64,000 nucleotides of DNA from Mesorhizobium sp. (GTDB lineage Bacteria > Pseudomonadota > Alphaproteobacteria > Rhizobiales > Rhizobiaceae), in contig NZ_JANINM010000553.1 in assembly GCF_024509055.1 (NCBI RefSeq), forward strand, positions 1-64,000. Reading direction: 5' to 3'. The notes under the pieces are model-generated. The model saw nothing but the letters and a program-made list of their open reading frames with translations, was not told the origin of the DNA and did no database searches. Shown piece after piece: positions 23,900-32,184 of this stretch. How positions within the stretch are numbered: position 1 is the stretch's first letter; every line of letters starts with the position of its first letter. The position numbers and the translations under genes are program-made.

Positions 23900-24967
23900 A
23901 TGAAATCATTGAGCCGTTGCATTGGTCTCGCCGCGCTGGCCGCAACCATGATGTCCGTCGGCATTCAGGCCGGTCACGCCGAGGCCAAGAAGAGCTACAC
24001 CATCTATCTGTCGAACAATTTCGTCGGCAATGACTGGCGCCAGCAGATGGAGCGCGTCGCCACTGTTTCGGTGAACAAAGGCCCGCTCAAGGGCCGCGTC
24101 GATCTCAAGATCGAGAACGTCGAAAACACCGTGCAGGCGCAGATCAACTCGCTGAACAACATCATCCGACAAAAGCCGGATGCCATCCTCGTCGATGCCG
24201 GCTCGGATTCCGCTCTCAATCCGACGATCAAGAAGGCCTGCGACGCCGGCATCGTCGTCATCAGCTTCGACCAGGTCGTGACCGAGCCCTGCGCGCTGGC
24301 CGTCGCCTCCGACTGGGATCGCATCCCCTCGGTCATGGCCGAGTGGATGGCCAAGCAGCTTGGCGGCAAGGGCAACATCATCCTCGACCGCGGGCTCGCC
24401 GGCGCGCCGATCTCGGCGCAGCTGCAAGGTGGCTACGAGAAGGTGCTGGCCAAGTATCCCGACATCAAGATCGTCGGCTACTATAACGGCAACTACGCGC
24501 TCGGGCCGGAGCAGTCCGGGGTTGCCGCGTTGCTTGCGGCCAATCCGAAGATCGACGGCATCATGACCCAGGGCTACGGCTCCGGCGCCATCCAGGCGCT
24601 CAAGGACGCCGGGCGGCCGATCGTCCCGGTCGTCGGCTTCTCCTACAATGTCGCCGCCGTCACCTGCGCCCAGACTCAAGGCGCAAAGTGTATCCTTGGC
24701 TCGAACCCGGCCTATCTTTCCTCGGAGGCGATCAAGCTGGCCGTCGACATCCTCGACACCGGCAAGAAGCCGGCCGAGCGCTCGGTTTCGGTCAAGGGCG
24801 ACTTCGTCACCACCGATCCCTTCGAGTCGCAGCTCTATCCCGGCACCAAGATGATCAAGATCGCCATCGGCCATAATGCCTTCCCCGATCAGGCGCCCGG
24901 CTTGACGCTGCCGATCACACCCGATTGGGTCGAGATCACCGCTGCGGAAGCCGCCGGCACCAAGTAA
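23900..24967 (+). CDS. Sugar ABC transporter substrate-binding protein, copy 2
   Basis: A 355-residue paralogue of the preceding protein, with its own signal peptide (cleavage near GHAEA) and the same SNNFVGNDWRQQMERVA block. By eye about two thirds of residues are the same, with divergence in the middle, for example VTEPCALAVASDWD against VTAQCAYKVHSDFD. It has its own GGGAGGAG ribosome site, 68 bases after the first copy. A strong hairpin follows the stop codon, so high binding-protein levels relative to membrane parts are likely. Both copies presumably deliver to the single permease pair encoded downstream. Confidence 0.9.
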   Translation: MKSLSRCIGLAALAATMMSVGIQAGHAEAKKSYTIYLSNNFVGNDWRQQMERVATVSVNKGPLKGRVDLKIENVENTVQAQINSLNNIIRQKPDAILVDAGSDSALNPTIKKACDAGIVVISFDQVVTEPCALAVASDWDRIPSVMAEWMAKQLGGKGNIILDRGLAGAPISAQLQGGYEKVLAKYPDIKIVGYYNGNYALGPEQSGVAALLAANPKIDGIMTQGYGSGAIQALKDAGRPIVPVVGFSYNVAAVTCAQTQGAKCILGSNPAYLSSEAIKLAVDILDTGKKPAERSVSVKGDFVTTDPFESQLYPGTKMIKIAIGHNAFPDQAPGLTLPITPDWVEITAAEAAGTK

Positions 24968-24989
24968 CATCCAGTGACCACGACCTTGT

Positions 24990-25015
24990 CTCCCGGCATC
25001 GCAAGATGCCGGGAG
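24990..25015 (+). terminator. Intra-operon hairpin between binding protein and ATPase
   Basis: CTCCCGGCATC and GATGCCGGGAG form a perfect 11-bp stem closed by a GCAA tetraloop, followed by AGCTTTT. This looks like a partial terminator or 3'-end stabiliser that lowers expression of the ATPase and permeases relative to the two binding proteins. Confidence 0.75.
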
Positions 25016-25035
25016 AGCTTTTCGAAGGCGCATAC

Positions 25036-26538
25036 ATGGACCTCGTCACCGTCACAGGCCTCTCCAAACGCTACGGCGGCATCGTTGCGCTGAACGAGGC
25101 GACGTTCAGCGCCCGCGCCGGCGAAGTGCATGCGCTGCTTGGCGAAAATGGCGCCGGCAAGAGCACCTTCATCCAGATACTGTCCGGGGCGGTCCAGCAT
25201 GACGGCGGCTCGATCCTGGTCGACGGCCAGGATTATCGCCCGGCCAATCCCGATGCCGCGCAGGCGCGCGGCATCGCCGCCGTGTTTCAGGAGCTGTCGC
25301 TGATCCCGGACCTCAGCGTCGAACAGAACATCTGGTTCCGCCATGAACCGAGGACATGGGCGCGCACCGTCAATCGCGGCGAGATGCGCCGCAAGACGCT
25401 GGCTTTGCTCGACAAATACAATTTCCCTGCGCTGCGCCCCGAGCAGGAGCTGCGGCGGCTGACGCTCGCCGAGCGGCAGCTCGTCGAGATCGCCAAGGGC
25501 CTGGCCAAGGATCCGCGCATCCTCATCCTTGACGAGGCGACGTCGGCACTGCCAGCGCGGGAAGCGGAGTGGCTGCTCGGCTTGACCCGGCAGCTTGCAG
25601 CCGAGGGCCGGCTGGTGATCTTCATATCGCATCGCATGGCCGAGGTCCGCGCCATCGCCGACCGGCTGACCATCTTCCGCAATGGCAGCACCATCGCCGC
25701 GCATGAGGCCAATGCCGTGTCTGACGACGAGATCGTCGCCCAGATGATCGGCCGGCACCTCGATCGCCTCTATCCGGAACGCATCGCCACTGCGACTGAC
25801 CGCATTGCGTTGAGGGTCAGGAATTTTTCGAGCGGCAGCCGGCTCACGGGCGTTGACTTCGCGTTGCGCGAAGGCGAGGTGCTTGGCGTCGGCGGCCTGC
25901 AGGGGCACGGCCAGCGCGAGCTTTTCCAGGCCCTGTTCGGAGCGACCAAAGCGACAGGCGCGATCGAGCTTTGGGGCAAACCCGCATCGATCGGCAATCC
26001 CCGCCAGGCGCTGACCGGCAAGGACGGCATCGCGCTGGTGCCCGAGGACAGGCGCGGGCAGGGCCTGCTGCTGACCAAGAGCGTGCGCGAGAACCTGACG
26101 CTCTCAGTCATCAAGCGCTTCACCGAAAGCGGCTTGCTCAGCCGGCAGAAGGAGGCCGCTCTGGTCAAGGAGATGGTCGACTTCCTGCGCATCAAGGCCG
26201 GCACGCCCGAACAGCTTGCCGGTACGCTGTCCGGCGGCAACCAGCAGAAGGTGATCTTCGGCAAGATGCTGCTCACCGAAGCACGCGTGCTGCTGCTCTA
26301 TGATCCGACGCGCGGTGTCGATGTCGGCACCAAGGGTGAAATATTCCAGCTGATGCGCGACCTCGCGGCAAAGGGCTATGCGATCCTGTTCCATTCCAGC
26401 GACATGCCCGAACTCGTCCATGTCGCGGACCGCGTGATGGTCATGCGCAACGGCCGCATCGCCGCGACGCTCGAAGGTGAGCGCATCTCGGAGGCGGGTA
26501 TTTTGCGCGCCGCCATGCTTGAAAGCGAGGCGGCCTGA
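25036..26538 (+). CDS. Sugar ABC transporter ATP-binding protein, RbsA type
   Basis: A 500-residue protein with two fused nucleotide-binding domains. The first has Walker A GENGAGKST near residue 38, a signature-region variant RRLTLAERQLVEIAKG, and Walker B ILILDEATSAL. The second lacks a canonical Walker A, with GVGGLQGHGQRELFQ in that place, but has the LSGGNQQK signature, as in RbsA, MglA and XylG. It powers import through the two permeases encoded next. ATG 25036 begins the conserved MDLVTVTGLSKRYGG. It lies 20 bases after the hairpin that follows the second binding protein. Confidence 0.93.
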   Translation: MDLVTVTGLSKRYGGIVALNEATFSARAGEVHALLGENGAGKSTFIQILSGAVQHDGGSILVDGQDYRPANPDAAQARGIAAVFQELSLIPDLSVEQNIWFRHEPRTWARTVNRGEMRRKTLALLDKYNFPALRPEQELRRLTLAERQLVEIAKGLAKDPRILILDEATSALPAREAEWLLGLTRQLAAEGRLVIFISHRMAEVRAIADRLTIFRNGSTIAAHEANAVSDDEIVAQMIGRHLDRLYPERIATATDRIALRVRNFSSGSRLTGVDFALREGEVLGVGGLQGHGQRELFQALFGATKATGAIELWGKPASIGNPRQALTGKDGIALVPEDRRGQGLLLTKSVRENLTLSVIKRFTESGLLSRQKEAALVKEMVDFLRIKAGTPEQLAGTLSGGNQQKVIFGKMLLTEARVLLLYDPTRGVDVGTKGEIFQLMRDLAAKGYAILFHSSDMPELVHVADRVMVMRNGRIAATLEGERISEAGILRAAMLESEAA

Positions 26539-26541
26539 GGC

Positions 26542-27573
26542 ATGGTGGTGGCGATCGCGGAGCAACATGTGGAAACGGCGCAGCGTCCCGCCGAATTGAG
26601 ACCCGCCCGGACAGGCGCCGACTGGCGTGGCCGCGTGCTCGACCGCGCGCCGTTCCTGGTCGCGTGCCTGATGCTGGCTCTCATCGTCGCCATCTATGGC
26701 AGCCTGCAGTCCGGCGTCTTTTCGGTGGACGAGCTCAACCTCGACACGGCCGCGGCGATGACGCTGATGCTGGCCGCCACCGGCCAGACCATCGTGCTCG
26801 TGCGCGGCGGCATCGACCTGTCGATCGGCGGCATGATCAGCCTAGGCACGGTGATCGCCGCGACGCGCTTCACCGATGACCCGTCGACCACCGCTGCTTG
26901 GGCGCTGGCCATCCTTGCGCTCGGCCTTGCGATCGGCGCGCTCAACGGCCTGCTGATCTCACTGCTCAAGCTGCAGCCCTTCCTGGTCACGCTTGCCACC
27001 TGGTCGATCCTCAACGGCGTCGCCATGATCATCCTGCCGACGGACGGCGGCAGCGTGCCGACCTGGTGGGTCGGTTTCGCTTCCGCGCAGCTTTTCGGCC
27101 TGACCAGTCCGGTATGGATGCTTTTGGCATTGCTTTTGTTCTGGTGGTGGTTCCGCGCCACACGCACCGGCGTCATTATCCAGGCGACGGGATCGAACGA
27201 GAAGTCGGCCTTCCTGTCCGGAGTCTCGATCACCTGGGTCAATGTCATCACCTATGGCCTGTCCGGCCTGTTTGCGGCGGGAGCGGCTTTGTTCCTGACG
27301 ACCCAGACAGGCGCCGGATCGCCGACCATCGGCAAGGACTACATCCTGCCCTCGGTCGCGGCGGCGGTCATCGGCGGCGTCAGCCTGTTCGGCGGCCGTG
27401 GCCATCTCGCCGGCACTTTGATCGGCGCCTTCGTGCTCACGCTCATCGGCAACCTCGTCTTCGTCCTGCACGTGTCGAGCTACTGGCAGCCGGTCGCGTC
27501 CGGCGTCATCCTGCTGCTCTCGGTGCTGGCGAGTTCGGTGGCCGAAAAGCTCGCAAGGAGCCGCGTCCAATGA
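26542..27573 (+). CDS. Sugar ABC transporter permease, RbsC family (1)
   Basis: A 343-residue inner-membrane protein with an N-terminal cytoplasmic stretch of about 30 residues and around 8-10 hydrophobic helices. The typical motif RGGIDLSIGGMISLG is near residue 90, and AAVIGGVSLFGGRG near 272. It forms the translocation pore together with the following permease. Its start is 3 bases after the ATPase stop and its end overlaps the next permease by 4 bases (ATGA). Confidence 0.93.
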   Translation: MVVAIAEQHVETAQRPAELRPARTGADWRGRVLDRAPFLVACLMLALIVAIYGSLQSGVFSVDELNLDTAAAMTLMLAATGQTIVLVRGGIDLSIGGMISLGTVIAATRFTDDPSTTAAWALAILALGLAIGALNGLLISLLKLQPFLVTLATWSILNGVAMIILPTDGGSVPTWWVGFASAQLFGLTSPVWMLLALLLFWWWFRATRTGVIIQATGSNEKSAFLSGVSITWVNVITYGLSGLFAAGAALFLTTQTGAGSPTIGKDYILPSVAAAVIGGVSLFGGRGHLAGTLIGAFVLTLIGNLVFVLHVSSYWQPVASGVILLLSVLASSVAEKLARSRVQ

Positions 27574-28538
27574 GCGCCTTTCTTGCCCGCAACCGGCTCA
27601 TCGTGCTCGCCTATGCGGGCATGGTCGTGCTGCTCCTGGTCACGGCGCTGTTCTCGCCGGGCTTCCTGTCCGTCTCCAACATGCGCTCGACGGTCGTGCT
27701 GGCGGCGTTCGTCGGCATCGTCGCGCTCGGCCAGACCTTCGTCATCATCGGCGGCGGCATCGACCTGTCCGTGCCCTGGGTGCTGAACTCGGCCGCCATC
27801 ATCATGGCGCTGCTGTGCGGCGGTCAGGATCTGCCGCTGGTCTGGGTCATGCCGCTGCTGCTCGCCGGCGGCGCCTTCGTCGGCCTGGTCAATGGCGTCG
27901 GCGTCGCCCAGTTCGGCGTGCCGCCGATCATCATGACTTTGGCCACCAACGTCATCCTGCAAGGGCTGATCCTTGTACTGACGGGGGGCTCGCCGACGCC
28001 GTCCGCGCCGGCGCTGATCCAGTTCCTGTCGGTCGGTCGCGTCGGCGGCTTCCCGGTCATCGCGCTGATCTGGCTCGCTCTGACGCTGGTGGCTACGGTG
28101 CTGCTTTCCAAGGCCGCGTTCGGTCGCCATCTCTATGCGCTGGGGACCAGTGCCACCGTTGCCGAGTTTTCCGGCGTGCCGACGGCGCGCACCACCATCC
28201 TCACCTATGTCACGTCGGGCATTACCGCCGCTTTCGCCGGCATGCTTTTGACCGGCTACTCGGGCCAGGCCTATCTCGGTATGGGCGATGCCTATCTGTT
28301 CACATCGATAGCCGCGGTCGCCATCGGCGGCGCCTCGATCCTCGGCGGCAGCGGGCACTATCTCGGCACGGTCGCCGGAGCGATGGTGCTCACCATCCTC
28401 ACTGGCCTGCTGCCGGCGCTGAATCTGTCGAGCGGCGCACTGCTTGTCGTTTACGGCGCGGTGATCCTGCTTACCGTGTCGATAGGCAGCGAAACATTCG
28501 CGGGCCTGGGCAGCAGGTTCCGGGGAAGGGGTGTCTGA
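27570..28538 (+). CDS. Sugar ABC transporter permease, RbsC family (2)
   Basis: A 322-residue permease with the family motif IGGGIDLSVPWVLN near residue 60 and AIGGASILGGSGHYLGTVAG near 255. It pairs with the preceding permease, so the importer uses a heterodimeric membrane domain. The ATG overlaps the previous stop codon. Its stop lies one base before the lactonase ATG, so the lactonase is part of the import operon. Confidence 0.93.
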   Translation: MSAFLARNRLIVLAYAGMVVLLLVTALFSPGFLSVSNMRSTVVLAAFVGIVALGQTFVIIGGGIDLSVPWVLNSAAIIMALLCGGQDLPLVWVMPLLLAGGAFVGLVNGVGVAQFGVPPIIMTLATNVILQGLILVLTGGSPTPSAPALIQFLSVGRVGGFPVIALIWLALTLVATVLLSKAAFGRHLYALGTSATVAEFSGVPTARTTILTYVTSGITAAFAGMLLTGYSGQAYLGMGDAYLFTSIAAVAIGGASILGGSGHYLGTVAGAMVLTILTGLLPALNLSSGALLVVYGAVILLTVSIGSETFAGLGSRFRGRGV

Positions 28539-28539
28539 A

Positions 28540-29421
28540 ATGGTCGAGATCACTTGTGTCGTCGATGCCAAAGCCGAGCTCGGTGAAGGCACGCTCTGGG
28601 ACCCGAAGGCCGGCGTGCTTTGGTGGATCGACATCTGGCAGAAGCTGATTCACCGCTACGATCCTGCCACCGGCAAGGACGAGGTCTTCGAGACGCCGGA
28701 ATATCTTGGCTGCCTTGGCCTGCGCGAGAAGGGCGGCCTTGTCCTGACCATGGCGGACGGCTTCCATTTTTTCGATCCGTCGACCGGCAAGTTCGAGGCG
28801 ATCGTCGATCCGGAAGCGCATATGCCGACGACCCGCTTCAATGACGGCAAGCCGGATCGGCAAGGCCGTTTTTGGTCGGGCACGATGTTCGAGGTGCCGG
28901 GAAAACCGATCGAGTTCATCGGCGCGCTCTACCGCCTCGATCCCGATCTCTCCGTGCACAGGATGATTGAGGGCATCGGCTGCTCCAACGGGCTGGCCTG
29001 GAGCCCGGATTCGAAGACCATGTATTTTTCCGACAGCCATGCTGGCGCGGTCTGGGCCTATGATTTCGACCCGGTCACCGGCGACATCGAGAACCGCCGG
29101 ACTTTCATCGACATGACGGTGACGGGCGGCGTCGCCGACGGCGCCACGGTGGATGCGGAAGGTTGCTATTGGGTGACCATCCCGGTGACCAGCAAGGTCT
29201 GCCGCTACGATCCCGATGGCAAGCTGATGCAGACCGTGCTGCTGCCGACCGATCTGCCGACCTGCTGTGAATTCGGCGGCAGGGATCTCGACGTCCTCTA
29301 CGTCACCTCGGCCGTCCTCAAACGACCGGCCAGCCACTTCGCCGGCCAGCAGAACCCGGGCGGATTGTTCGCGCTCGATGTCGGGGTCAAGGGCCTGACG
29401 CTGCCGGCCTTCAAAGGCTGA
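28540..29421 (+). CDS. SMP-30/gluconolactonase family lactonase, second
   Basis: A 293-residue beta-propeller lactonase. Metal ligands are clear: Glu in LGEGTLWD near residue 16, Asn in the RFNDGKPDRQGRFWSGT loop near 102, Asn in CSNGLAWSPD near 150, and Asp in VADGATVDAEG near 200. This branch hydrolyses aldonolactones such as xylono-, galactono- or gluconolactone. The ATG at 28540 is preferred because it has GGGAAGG about 10 bases upstream and gives the usual MVEITCV start; a GTG at 28531 would overlap the permease. It ends the ABC operon, so an imported aldose is probably oxidised to a lactone and opened here, feeding the dehydratases upstream. Confidence 0.9.
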   Translation: MVEITCVVDAKAELGEGTLWDPKAGVLWWIDIWQKLIHRYDPATGKDEVFETPEYLGCLGLREKGGLVLTMADGFHFFDPSTGKFEAIVDPEAHMPTTRFNDGKPDRQGRFWSGTMFEVPGKPIEFIGALYRLDPDLSVHRMIEGIGCSNGLAWSPDSKTMYFSDSHAGAVWAYDFDPVTGDIENRRTFIDMTVTGGVADGATVDAEGCYWVTIPVTSKVCRYDPDGKLMQTVLLPTDLPTCCEFGGRDLDVLYVTSAVLKRPASHFAGQQNPGGLFALDVGVKGLTLPAFKG

Positions 29422-29709
29422 CGGCGGCGGGGGGCATTTACCCAAGGGCGGCAAGCAGTTTCAGGGGGGCAAAGGACGGAGCGGCGCTGGCGCATGCTAC
29501 GCGTCAAGCGACGCGTTTGCGCGTTGCTCTCGCTTTGTTGATCGGGATGTCTGGCCCGCTGTAGTGTGCAGCGGCCCACCGCGGTCGTATTGTTCCTCCG
29601 AGACGGCAAATCCTCTGCAAATCCGGCAAGCTTTGTTAATGGTTGCTCCCTACTGTAGATTGCAAGTGAAACATCTTGGTCGGGACTGTCAGTATTACCG
29701 AGTTCTACA

Positions 29710-30591
29710 ATGGCAATGCTTGGTCCTCTACCTCCCGACCTTCAGTGTCGACCTATTAGGGACGATGATTGGGAAGGCGTAGCCGACTGCCTGTACCGGG
29801 GATTCCCCCAGCGTCGGCGCAGCTACTGGATGCGGGCGCTGACCCGCATGTCACAACGCCCGGCCATCGGTGATTACCCGCGCTACGGCATGGCCCTTGA
29901 AAATTCAGGCCGGATCGTCGGCGTCATCCTCACCCTCTATGCCGGCTACAAGGGGCAGCAGGACGAAGAGGTTCGCTGCAATCTTTCGAGCTGGTCCGTC
30001 GACGCAGAATTTCGACCCTACGCCATGAAATTGATCATGCCGGTCCTTCGGCAAAAGAACGTGACCTTCGTCAACATCTCGCCGGCGCCGACGACGCTGA
30101 ATGCGAACAAGGCAATGGGCTTTCGCCCGTTTTCCAATGGGCAGGTCGCTTTTCTGCCGGCGATCCACCCGACGAGGCCTAGCCGAGTGCTCGACGTCCG
30201 CACCGATCCGGCCGAAATGGCGATGCTGTCCGAAAGGGACAGGTACATCCTGTCAGAACATTCGGCGCTGGGCTGCCTGTCGCTGATCTGCGTGAGCGAC
30301 GGTCAGGCCTTTCCCTTCGTGCTGATGCCGCGCCGGATCATGCACGGCCTCGTGCCTTGCTGCCAGGTGGTCTACTGCCATTCCCTCGCGGAGCTGACCC
30401 AGTGGGCCGGCGCGCTCGGGCGCCTGCTGCTGAGAAGCGGTATACTGCTCTGCGTCGTCGACGCCATGGAGCCGGTCCCGGGCCTGCGCGGCCACTACTT
30501 CCCCAGGAAAGGGCTGAAATACTTCAAGGGCCCGAAACCGCCCGCGGCCGGGGACCTCACATTCACCGAGCTGGTGCTTTTCGGCCCCTGA
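29710..30591 (+). CDS. GNAT-like acyltransferase of the polysaccharide locus
   Basis: A 293-residue protein of a type often labelled acyl-CoA acyltransferase. Residues about 15-160 resemble a GNAT fold, with RPIRDDDWEGVADCLYRGFP, the strand GRIVGVILTLYAGYK and NKAMGFRPFSNGQ. The C-terminal half is less conserved. No signal peptide or membrane segment is seen, so it acts in the cytoplasm, perhaps acylating a sugar or lipid-linked intermediate. It is the first gene of the exopolysaccharide region and converges on the polymerase gene. Function beyond the fold is inferred. Confidence 0.6.
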   Translation: MAMLGPLPPDLQCRPIRDDDWEGVADCLYRGFPQRRRSYWMRALTRMSQRPAIGDYPRYGMALENSGRIVGVILTLYAGYKGQQDEEVRCNLSSWSVDAEFRPYAMKLIMPVLRQKNVTFVNISPAPTTLNANKAMGFRPFSNGQVAFLPAIHPTRPSRVLDVRTDPAEMAMLSERDRYILSEHSALGCLSLICVSDGQAFPFVLMPRRIMHGLVPCCQVVYCHSLAELTQWAGALGRLLLRSGILLCVVDAMEPVPGLRGHYFPRKGLKYFKGPKPPAAGDLTFTELVLFGP

Positions 30592-30610
30592 GCGAAATGA
30601 CGTCTGTGAG

Positions 30611-30627
30611 GAGCAGTCGGGCTGCTC
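30611..30627. terminator. Hairpin between convergent genes
   Basis: GAGCAG and CTGCTC form a 6-bp stem with a 5-base loop, just before the stop codon of the polymerase gene and 19 bases past the acyltransferase stop. It may serve both strands. No T-run is present. Confidence 0.4.
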
Positions 30628-32133
30628 TCAAACCCTCGCCGCCGCCGCTTCCCGCCAGCGCGTTCCGAGCGTGATGCCGACAAGCAGCAGGCAGAAACCC
30701 AGCGCCAGCGGCGAATAGAATGCCTCTTCCTGCAGCACCGCATTGGCCGAGATAGTGACGACACCGACGAAAGCGAACAGAAAATCGGGATCGCCGGTTT
30801 CGATCAGTTGCCGGCGCGCCGTCACGGCAAGCGCGGCCAGGAAGCCGAAGAAGACGAGGCTGCCAACGCCCATCTGGTAGAGCATGACGCCGACCGCGCT
30901 CTCGACCGGAACGGAGGCGATACCCTCGGCTTGCGCATTTGCCCAGCTGAGATTGACGCTCGTGCTCGACAGGTTGCCGCCGAGGCCCAGCCCCTGGCCA
31001 AGCGGATCGGTCAGGAAATCGCGTAGGCCGGCATAAAGGCCGAGCACATGGTAGTCGCCATGGGTCGCGCCATAGGCGATCGCGGCGCTCGTCCAGATGA
31101 AAGCCAGCGCCAGGGCGATCAGCACGGTGAAGCCGCCGCGTGAGGGTGCGTATATGAGGCGCACGGCGATCGCCACGAGCAGCATGAAGGTGGCACCCTT
31201 GGAGCCGATGACGAGCAGCAGCGGCAGGGCGGCGACCGGCAGCAGCCACCGACCCCTGAAGAGGAGCCAGGCCGATATGATGCTCAGCGCGTAGGCATAG
31301 CTGATCGGATGAAAATTCGGGCCGCCGATGCGGAAGACGCTCGGCAAGATGTCGTTGAAGAACGGCGTGTTGAAGAAGGTCGTCGTCATGACGTCCTGAA
31401 GCCCGCGGAAGACGAAACCCGTCTCCTTCAGCGCCTGCTCCCAAACACCTGTCTCCACCTGCCGCGATATGCTGCGCTCGATGTAGAGGTCGCCATGGAA
31501 GAGGCCGAGGAAGTCCATCGTGAAAATGAGCTCCACATAGCCGTAGACGATCGCGCCGGCGCCGAGCCAGAGCATGCTCTTGCGCAGGTCGACGGGATAC
31601 AGGCTGGCGGCAAGGACCGCGACGTGAAAGCAGGCGAGCGGCGTGATCGTATTGCGGAAATAGACGACGGCGTCCTTGGGGCCGCCATGCACGACGCCAA
31701 GGGCGAAATAGAAACAAACCGTCCCGCACAGCACCATGCTCAGCAGCAACCAGGGCCGCAATTCGGTGAGCGCGCGCACGCGGTATTGGAACGACGCCGC
31801 CAGGAAGATGCAGAACGCCGTCATCAGGATGATGAAGTTCGTGCCGCGAAGTGCGTCGAACGTGTCGTTGTCGGGAATGTAGGGCGTGTACCAGGCGACA
31901 ACGAGGTTCTGGTAGAGGAAGGCGCAGATGATCAGCACGGGAACGCCAGACGGCATGGCGTTCGCGACGATCAGCGTCAGCACGAAGGTCGCGGCGATCC
32001 CGAACGGCGTCCACACCGCAAAGGCGGATACCGAGAGCGCGACCACAATGAAGGCCACGCCGACATGCAGCAGTGCCTCCGGCACGCCTCGGCTGGGCAG
32101 TCCGACATGCGGATATGCCTGCGTGACGCTCAT
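30628..32133 (-). CDS. Polysaccharide polymerase, Wzy/O-antigen ligase-like membrane protein
   Basis: A 501-residue protein with about 10-12 hydrophobic segments and a long periplasmic loop (about residues 215-265), typical of Wzy polymerases and O-antigen ligases. A GSKGATF segment and the GLGLGGNLSST loop also fit that group. It would join lipid-linked repeat units on the outer face of the inner membrane. It follows the GH5 gene on the minus strand, which in turn follows the Wzz-like gene. With the divergent Wzx and glycosyltransferase, a Wzx/Wzy-dependent exopolysaccharide system is implied. Confidence 0.8.
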   Translation of the reverse strand: MSVTQAYPHVGLPSRGVPEALLHVGVAFIVVALSVSAFAVWTPFGIAATFVLTLIVANAMPSGVPVLIICAFLYQNLVVAWYTPYIPDNDTFDALRGTNFIILMTAFCIFLAASFQYRVRALTELRPWLLLSMVLCGTVCFYFALGVVHGGPKDAVVYFRNTITPLACFHVAVLAASLYPVDLRKSMLWLGAGAIVYGYVELIFTMDFLGLFHGDLYIERSISRQVETGVWEQALKETGFVFRGLQDVMTTTFFNTPFFNDILPSVFRIGGPNFHPISYAYALSIISAWLLFRGRWLLPVAALPLLLVIGSKGATFMLLVAIAVRLIYAPSRGGFTVLIALALAFIWTSAAIAYGATHGDYHVLGLYAGLRDFLTDPLGQGLGLGGNLSSTSVNLSWANAQAEGIASVPVESAVGVMLYQMGVGSLVFFGFLAALAVTARRQLIETGDPDFLFAFVGVVTISANAVLQEEAFYSPLALGFCLLLVGITLGTRWREAAAARV

Positions 32134-32184
32134 CGCTGGTCGGCTCCGGTCATTCCATGCAATCCGTCGTCCATGTCCGTCCGC

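Noticed and set aside
29422-29709. Intergenic stretch before the acyltransferase gene, considered for a riboswitch or small RNA
   Set aside because: No convincing conserved RNA structure, terminator or palindrome was seen. It is probably only promoter sequence.
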